A stretch of 18,313 nucleotides of DNA from positions 1-18,313 of the forward strand of contig CAJKFC010000032.1 in NCBI GenBank assembly GCA_905199135.1, in the 5' to 3' direction. Positions 14,560-18,313 of the stretch are shown here, piece after piece. The notes beneath the pieces were generated by a model, which worked only from the letters and a program-made list of their open reading frames with translations, had not been told where the DNA came from and ran no database searches. The first letter of the stretch is position 1. Each line of letters starts with the position of its first letter. A program made the position numbers and the translations under genes. Origin of the DNA: an uncultured Eubacteriales bacterium. GTDB taxonomy: Bacteria; Bacillota; Clostridia; Oscillospirales; Butyricicoccaceae.

Positions 14560-15441
14560 ATGACGGAAATAATAGGAGTCAGATTTAAAAAGGTAGGCAA
14601 GATATACTACTTTAATCCCGGAAACATAAAGGCCGTAAAGGGTCTTTACGCCATAGTTGAGACCTCCCGAGGAATAGAGTGCGGCGAGATTGTCATCGAG
14701 AATAAGGAAGTCCCCGATGACAGCATCGTAAAGCCCCTCAAAAACCTCATAAGAATAGCCACCAAGGAGGACCTCGAAATCGTGGCTCAGAACGCCGCTT
14801 CGGAAGAGGAAGCTCTGGCCATATGCGAGGAGAAGATCAAAAAGCACGGCCTCGACATGAAGCTTGTAGGGGCTGAATACACCTTTGACAGAGGCAAGAT
14901 ACTCTTTTACTTCACCTCGGACGGAAGGGTCGATTTCCGCGAGCTTGTCAAAGACCTTGCAGGCGTATTCCGCACCCGAATCGAGCTCAGACAGATAGGC
15001 GTAAGAGACGAAGCCAAGATGACGGGCGGTCTCGGCGTGTGCGGTCTGCCATTGTGCTGCAATACATTTTTGGACGATTTCCAGTCGGTTTCGATAAACA
15101 TGGCAAAGGAGCAGGGTCTCTCACTCAATCCCACAAAGATTTCGGGCACCTGCGGCCGTCTCATGTGCTGCCTCAAATATGAAAACGAGGCATATCAGGA
15201 CATGATAGCCACAACTCCCCCCGTCGACTCGGTGGTCGAGACCCCCGACGGTCAGGGTACAGTCACCGCCGTAAATCTTCTCAGGGGCAAATGCACCGTA
15301 AGGCTCGACAAATCCCCCGACAGCCCCGAGTGCTACGACAAGTGCTGCTGCCGTCTTTTAAAGACCCCCAAGGAAAACCGCGCCGCCTCCAGAGAGGAAA
15401 AGGCCAACGAAAAAGAACTTAAAAAGCTGATGGACAATTAA
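14560..15441 (+). CDS. ricT: RicT/YaaT, PSP1 domain iron-sulfur protein
   Basis: Homologue of YaaT/RicT, 293 aa, which in Bacillus works with RicA and RicF as an iron-sulfur complex that affects RNase Y-dependent mRNA maturation and sporulation/competence. Seen: N-terminal IIGVRFKKVGKIYYFNPG, the PSP1 C-terminal core with DGRVDFRELVKDLAGVFRTR and IELRQIGVRDEAK, and the cysteine sets GLGVCGLPLCC (Cys161, 166, 167) and GTCGRLMCC (Cys198, 203, 204) that are the likely cluster ligands. The C-terminal tail is Lys/Glu-rich and low in complexity. AAAGG lies 7 bases before the ATG. The position after holB is the standard Firmicutes arrangement. Confidence 0.93.
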   Translation: MTEIIGVRFKKVGKIYYFNPGNIKAVKGLYAIVETSRGIECGEIVIENKEVPDDSIVKPLKNLIRIATKEDLEIVAQNAASEEEALAICEEKIKKHGLDMKLVGAEYTFDRGKILFYFTSDGRVDFRELVKDLAGVFRTRIELRQIGVRDEAKMTGGLGVCGLPLCCNTFLDDFQSVSINMAKEQGLSLNPTKISGTCGRLMCCLKYENEAYQDMIATTPPVDSVVETPDGQGTVTAVNLLRGKCTVRLDKSPDSPECYDKCCCRLLKTPKENRAASREEKANEKELKKLMDN

Positions 15442-15442
15442 G

Positions 15443-15898
15443 ATGTTGAATATAGTGCTTCACGAGCCGGAGATACCCCAGAACACCGGCAATATCGCAC
15501 GTACCTGCGCCGCAACCGGGGCGACGCTCCACATAATAAAACCCATTCCCTTCGAGATAACAGAGTCGAGGGCAAAAAGGGCCGGCCTTGACTACTGGCC
15601 CTTTGTCAACATAGTGATGTATGAAAACACCGAGGAGTTTTTCAGTAAAAACCCCGGCGTCACCATATGGATGGCCTCCACAAAGGCAAAGCAGAGCATC
15701 TACGATGTAAAATTCAATGACGGGGACTTTCTCATGTTCGGAAAAGAGACAAAGGGTCTGCCCGAAGACATGATTTTCGGAGACTTAGATCACGCCATAA
15801 GAATCCCCATGAGGGACAACATACGCAGTCTCAACCTGTCCAACTCTGTGGCAATCGTGCTGTATGAGGCCATAAGACAGTGCGGTCTCACCCTTTAG
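15443..15898 (+). CDS. trmL: tRNA (cytidine(34)-2'-O)-methyltransferase TrmL
   Basis: SPOUT-class enzyme, 151 aa, that methylates the ribose at the wobble base 34 of certain leucine tRNAs using S-adenosylmethionine. Seen: the N-terminal LHEPEIPQNTGNIARTCAAT, LDYW, FGKETKGLP and the knot region IPMRDNIRSLNLSNSVAI followed by VLYEA, all characteristic of TrmL/YibK. Length is normal for the family. It starts one base after the ricT stop. The next gene, a DNA methyltransferase, begins 11 bp after its stop. Confidence 0.93.
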   Translation: MLNIVLHEPEIPQNTGNIARTCAATGATLHIIKPIPFEITESRAKRAGLDYWPFVNIVMYENTEEFFSKNPGVTIWMASTKAKQSIYDVKFNDGDFLMFGKETKGLPEDMIFGDLDHAIRIPMRDNIRSLNLSNSVAIVLYEAIRQCGLTL

Positions 15899-15909
15899 GC
15901 AGGTGAAAC

Positions 15910-17016
15910 ATGACCGATATCTTTGAAAATCCATATCTCAAGGAGCAGATCATAACCTATATCGGCAACAAGCGCCTGCTCCTGCCAAACATAAACAGGC
16001 ACATCGAAAACATAAAGGCCGAAACGGGAAAAGACCGCCTTGTCTCGGCCGATCTTTTTTCCGGCTCGGGCATAGTGGCAAGACTTTTGAAGCTGCACTC
16101 CTCTTTGGTAATAGCCAACGATCTGGAAAAATACAGCCGAATACTCAATGAGTGCTACCTCAGCAACAAAGAGGAGTTTTCCGAGGAGGATTACGACAGG
16201 CAGTATGCCTTTTTGGAGGAATCTCTCAAAAATCCCGAGAGAGGAATCATCTCCGAGCTCTACTCCCCCGAAAATGACGGCGACATAAAGGAGGGCGAAA
16301 GGGTCTTTTACACCTCGAAAAACGCCCGCATAATCGACACCGTCAGAAACGCCGTGTGCGGCATGGACGAGCATCTTCAAAAATTCTTTCTCGCCCCTCT
16401 CCTGTATGAAGCCTCGGTGCACACCAACACCAGCGGAGTTTTCAAGGGCTTTTACAAGGACAGCAAGACGGGAATCGGAAAATTCGGCGGCAACGGCGAA
16501 AACGCCCTGACGAGAATTTTGGGGGATATAACGGTGAGAAAGCCTGTCCTCTCCCCTGTATCTTCGGAGTACCTTGTATTTCAGAAGGACGCCGCCGACC
16601 TCACGAAAGAGCTCAAGTGTTTGGATATAGCCTACATAGATCCCCCCTACAACCAGCACCCCTACGGCTCCAACTACTTTATGCTAAATGTGATAGCGGA
16701 AAATGTCTTTCCCGAAAAGATAAGTGCCGTTTCGGGCATACCCGAGGGGTGGAACCGTTCGGATTACAACAAGAAAAAGCTTGTCCATTCGGCTCTTGAA
16801 GACCTGATTTCGGGTCTCGACGCCGAATATCTCATAATCTCCTACAATTCCGAAGGCTTTGTGGCCTTTGACGAGATGACCGACCTGCTTTCAAAGTACG
16901 GCAGGCTGACCACCGAGGAGATATATTACAATACATTCAGAGGGTGCCGCAATCTCCACGCGAGACCCAAGCATGTTTCGGAATACCTGTTCGTTTTGAA
17001 AAAAGGAGGAAGATAA
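15910..17016 (+). CDS. DNA adenine-N6 methyltransferase, D12 class, of a type II R-M system
   Basis: Site-specific DNA methyltransferase, 368 aa, that would protect the host site from the endonuclease encoded next. Seen: YIGNKRLLLPNI (residues 17-28, the FxGxK motif), SAM-binding motif I DLFSGSGIVARLL (48-60), NDLEKYS, and the catalytic motif IV DPPY at 244-247 in a YIDPPYNQHPYGSNYF context. This order and the DPPY box are those of D12/Dam-like adenine methylases, not of M.EcoRI as I recall it. AGGTG lies 6 bases before the ATG. The stop directly abuts the ATG of the endonuclease, so methyltransferase comes first and the nuclease follows by coupling. No separate promoter or controller gene is visible. 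Recognition site not readable from this gene. Confidence 0.9.
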   Translation: MTDIFENPYLKEQIITYIGNKRLLLPNINRHIENIKAETGKDRLVSADLFSGSGIVARLLKLHSSLVIANDLEKYSRILNECYLSNKEEFSEEDYDRQYAFLEESLKNPERGIISELYSPENDGDIKEGERVFYTSKNARIIDTVRNAVCGMDEHLQKFFLAPLLYEASVHTNTSGVFKGFYKDSKTGIGKFGGNGENALTRILGDITVRKPVLSPVSSEYLVFQKDAADLTKELKCLDIAYIDPPYNQHPYGSNYFMLNVIAENVFPEKISAVSGIPEGWNRSDYNKKKLVHSALEDLISGLDAEYLIISYNSEGFVAFDEMTDLLSKYGRLTTEEIYYNTFRGCRNLHARPKHVSEYLFVLKKGGR

Positions 17017-17730
17017 ATGCCTCAGCATGAACTTCTGAGAACCCGCACCGAACAGCACAAGGCGAAAAACTCCAAGTCCAAGATAGACGACAAGGACATA
17101 TACCGCGCCATGGAAATGGTGACCGAATATCTGAAGAACCGCTTTGACTTTGAAAACACCTATAAAAACTACTCGATAGTCTTTGAAAAAGAGCTTACGG
17201 TGGGCGAGATGATAACCTATTTAAGGCAGAAAAATCTCCGCTTTGAGTTCGATTTCAACTATGAGGACAGGTGCATAAAGCCCGACGGCGGAATACTTTT
17301 TCTGCAAAGCACCGAGTGGAACATCAGAAAGCCCCTCATCTTCGCCGAGATAAAAAGGCAGGGCACCAACGACTCGAGAGCCATGGAGGGCAAAAAGCGC
17401 CAGGCCGTCGGCAACGCCATAGAAAGGCTGGGCAAAAACCTCACGGGCATAAAGGCCATGATGAACTATGAGCGCATAACCCCATTTGTCTGCTTCGGCT
17501 GGGGCTGCGACTTTTCCCCTTCGGAAAAGACCGTCATGTCCAAAATAAGCATGCTCAACGAGTTCTACCCCATAAACAGGACATATGTCTTTAAAAAGGA
17601 CGGCTCTTCCGACCTCAACGACTTTTCTCCCGTCTCCATGTATTTCCGCGAGGAGAGATGGAGCACAGACGAGATGTTTGAAATAATGAAGGAGATCGCC
17701 GAAACCTCTTTCAGATACTATGTATTTTAA
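17017..17730 (+). CDS. EcoRI-family type II restriction endonuclease
   Basis: Endonuclease of the PD-(D/E)xK fold, 237 aa (EcoRI has 277). Seen, compared with EcoRI as I remember it: RTEQHK near the N-terminus, IKPDGGI with Asp90, LIFAEIKRQG with Glu111 and Lys113, GNAIERLGKN (132-141) and the C-terminal MFEIMKEIAETSFR. These correspond in spacing to Asp91, Glu111, Lys113, GNAIER (140-145) and MFEIMFDISTTSLR of EcoRI. Since the GNAIER residues contact the inner AATT in EcoRI, an AATT core is likely. The segment around EcoRI Arg200, which helps read the outer pair, is different, so GAATTC is not assured. GGAGGA in the end of the methyltransferase gene is the ribosome binding site, and the two genes read TAAATG. 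A terminator follows. Confidence 0.9.
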   Translation: MPQHELLRTRTEQHKAKNSKSKIDDKDIYRAMEMVTEYLKNRFDFENTYKNYSIVFEKELTVGEMITYLRQKNLRFEFDFNYEDRCIKPDGGILFLQSTEWNIRKPLIFAEIKRQGTNDSRAMEGKKRQAVGNAIERLGKNLTGIKAMMNYERITPFVCFGWGCDFSPSEKTVMSKISMLNEFYPINRTYVFKKDGSSDLNDFSPVSMYFREERWSTDEMFEIMKEIAETSFRYYVF

Positions 17731-17738
17731 GACAAAAC

Positions 17739-17764
17739 AAAAGCTCCCCATATGGGGAGCTTTT
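17739..17764. terminator. Bidirectional terminator between convergent genes
   Basis: AAAAGCTCCCCAT / ATGGGGAGCTTTT, a 13-bp palindrome with a T-run in each direction. It lies 8 bp after the endonuclease stop and 4 bp before the end of the convergent gene, and serves both. Confidence 0.9.
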
Positions 17765-17768
17765 TTAT

Positions 17769-18313
17769 TTATCTTCTCTTTCTTCCGAACCTGTATGCAA
17801 ATATCAGTGCGAATACCATGACTATGACCGTCACGGCAAGCATTATCGGTATCTGATACTGCTGATATATGGCCGCCGCGCCGCTCTGAGCCGTCCGATC
17901 CTGATTTCCGAATCTGTTCGGCATACTGCCCATATCGGGGGGAGTGAAGCTCTCGCCGTCCTCTCCCGTTATATCAGGCGGAGTAAATTCTCCGTCAGTC
18001 GGTCTTTGGAACTGTGCAGAGTTTTCTCCTGTATCGCCGTTCTGATTTTCCGTTGTATCTGTGTTTTCACCTGTCATATCGGGAGGTGTAAACTCTCCGT
18101 CAGTCGGTATTTGAGCAAAATCCTGTCTGCCGCCCATGCCGCCTCTTCCGCCCGACATGCTGCCCAGATCGGAAAGATTCAGATCGCCCGTATCAATAAG
18201 GGCGTCGGGGTTTTGCTGCTGTTCCTCTTCGGTAGAGGGCACTGTGCCGTCGAGCTGACCGGATATGCTCTCACCTCTAAGCACCAATATCTGCTCCATG
18301 GTCTCTATGGCGG
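17769..18313 (-). CDS. CotH-like surface protein, C-terminal part
   Basis: About 181 C-terminal residues of a protein whose start lies beyond the right edge (the frame is open to the edge). Seen: ILVLRGESISGQLDGTVPST followed by a Gln-rich and Asp/Leu stretch (a pattern I recall from the end of CotH kinase-domain proteins of gut Clostridia), a Gly/Met/Arg-rich segment, two copies of PTDGEFTPPD(M/I)TGE and one FTPPDMG, then a single membrane helix (IPIMLAVTVIVMVFALIFAY) and a basic RFGRKRR tail. This topology places the low-complexity linker outside and the tail inside the cell. CotH proteins are atypical kinases of spore coat or surface proteins; here the kinase domain is not visible, so the name rests on the tail. 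It could also be another surface protein with the same anchor. Confidence 0.65.
   Translation of the reverse strand, partial: AIETMEQILVLRGESISGQLDGTVPSTEEEQQQNPDALIDTGDLNLSDLGSMSGGRGGMGGRQDFAQIPTDGEFTPPDMTGENTDTTENQNGDTGENSAQFQRPTDGEFTPPDITGEDGESFTPPDMGSMPNRFGNQDRTAQSGAAAIYQQYQIPIMLAVTVIVMVFALIFAYRFGRKRR

Overview
The window looks like a chromosomal stretch from an anaerobic, low-to-mid GC Firmicute of the class Clostridia, probably an Oscillospirales/Ruminococcaceae-type gut organism. Reasons: the yaaO-darA-holB-ricT-trmL run is the Firmicutes housekeeping order; ribosome binding sites are strong GGAGG types; there is a C_GCAxxG_C_C redox protein; and the right edge carries a CotH-like surface protein with TPPD repeats, a style I associate with gut Clostridia. 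The taxonomic call is inference.

Left part (1-6690): a divergent ureide/purine-type catabolic locus. A PucR-family regulator and a clear allantoinase (allB) run on the + strand. Facing away from them are two translationally coupled TrzN/MtaD-type amidohydrolases and then the start of a family 5 (peptide/nickel type) substrate-binding lipoprotein, cut by the window edge. The shared 270-bp intergenic region holds a good sigma-A type promoter for the regulator and three TTATCCT/AGGATAA half-sites next to it. The two amidohydrolases each lack a different part of the usual active site: one has DxD where HxH is expected, the other lacks the catalytic Glu.

Middle (6691-11471): an IS200-like single-transposase element (about 6698-7419) sits directly after allB. 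Its tnpA has an in-frame TAA at codon 17, and a 13-bp perfect stem buries the tnpA Shine-Dalgarno. Next comes a complete dppBCDF-type ABC transporter operon on the - strand, closed by a strong terminator and preceded by a promoter whose -10 is overlapped by a 19-bp inverted repeat. The operon has no binding protein of its own; the lipoprotein at the left edge is a candidate partner.

Right part (11472-18313): a small redox-active cysteine protein diverges from a conserved operon of a YaaO-type PLP decarboxylase, the cyclic-di-AMP PII-like receptor DarA, DNA polymerase III delta', RicT and TrmL. Eleven bases after trmL comes a two-gene type II restriction-modification system: a D12-class adenine methyltransferase followed at once by an EcoRI-family endonuclease with the PD...ExK and GNAIER signatures. 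A bidirectional terminator separates it from the convergent, edge-truncated CotH-like protein.

Most likely to be new: the amidohydrolase pair with complementary active-site losses in a PucR/AllB locus, and the pairing of an EcoRI-type endonuclease with a D12 methyltransferase. I see no tRNA, rRNA, CRISPR array or known riboswitch.
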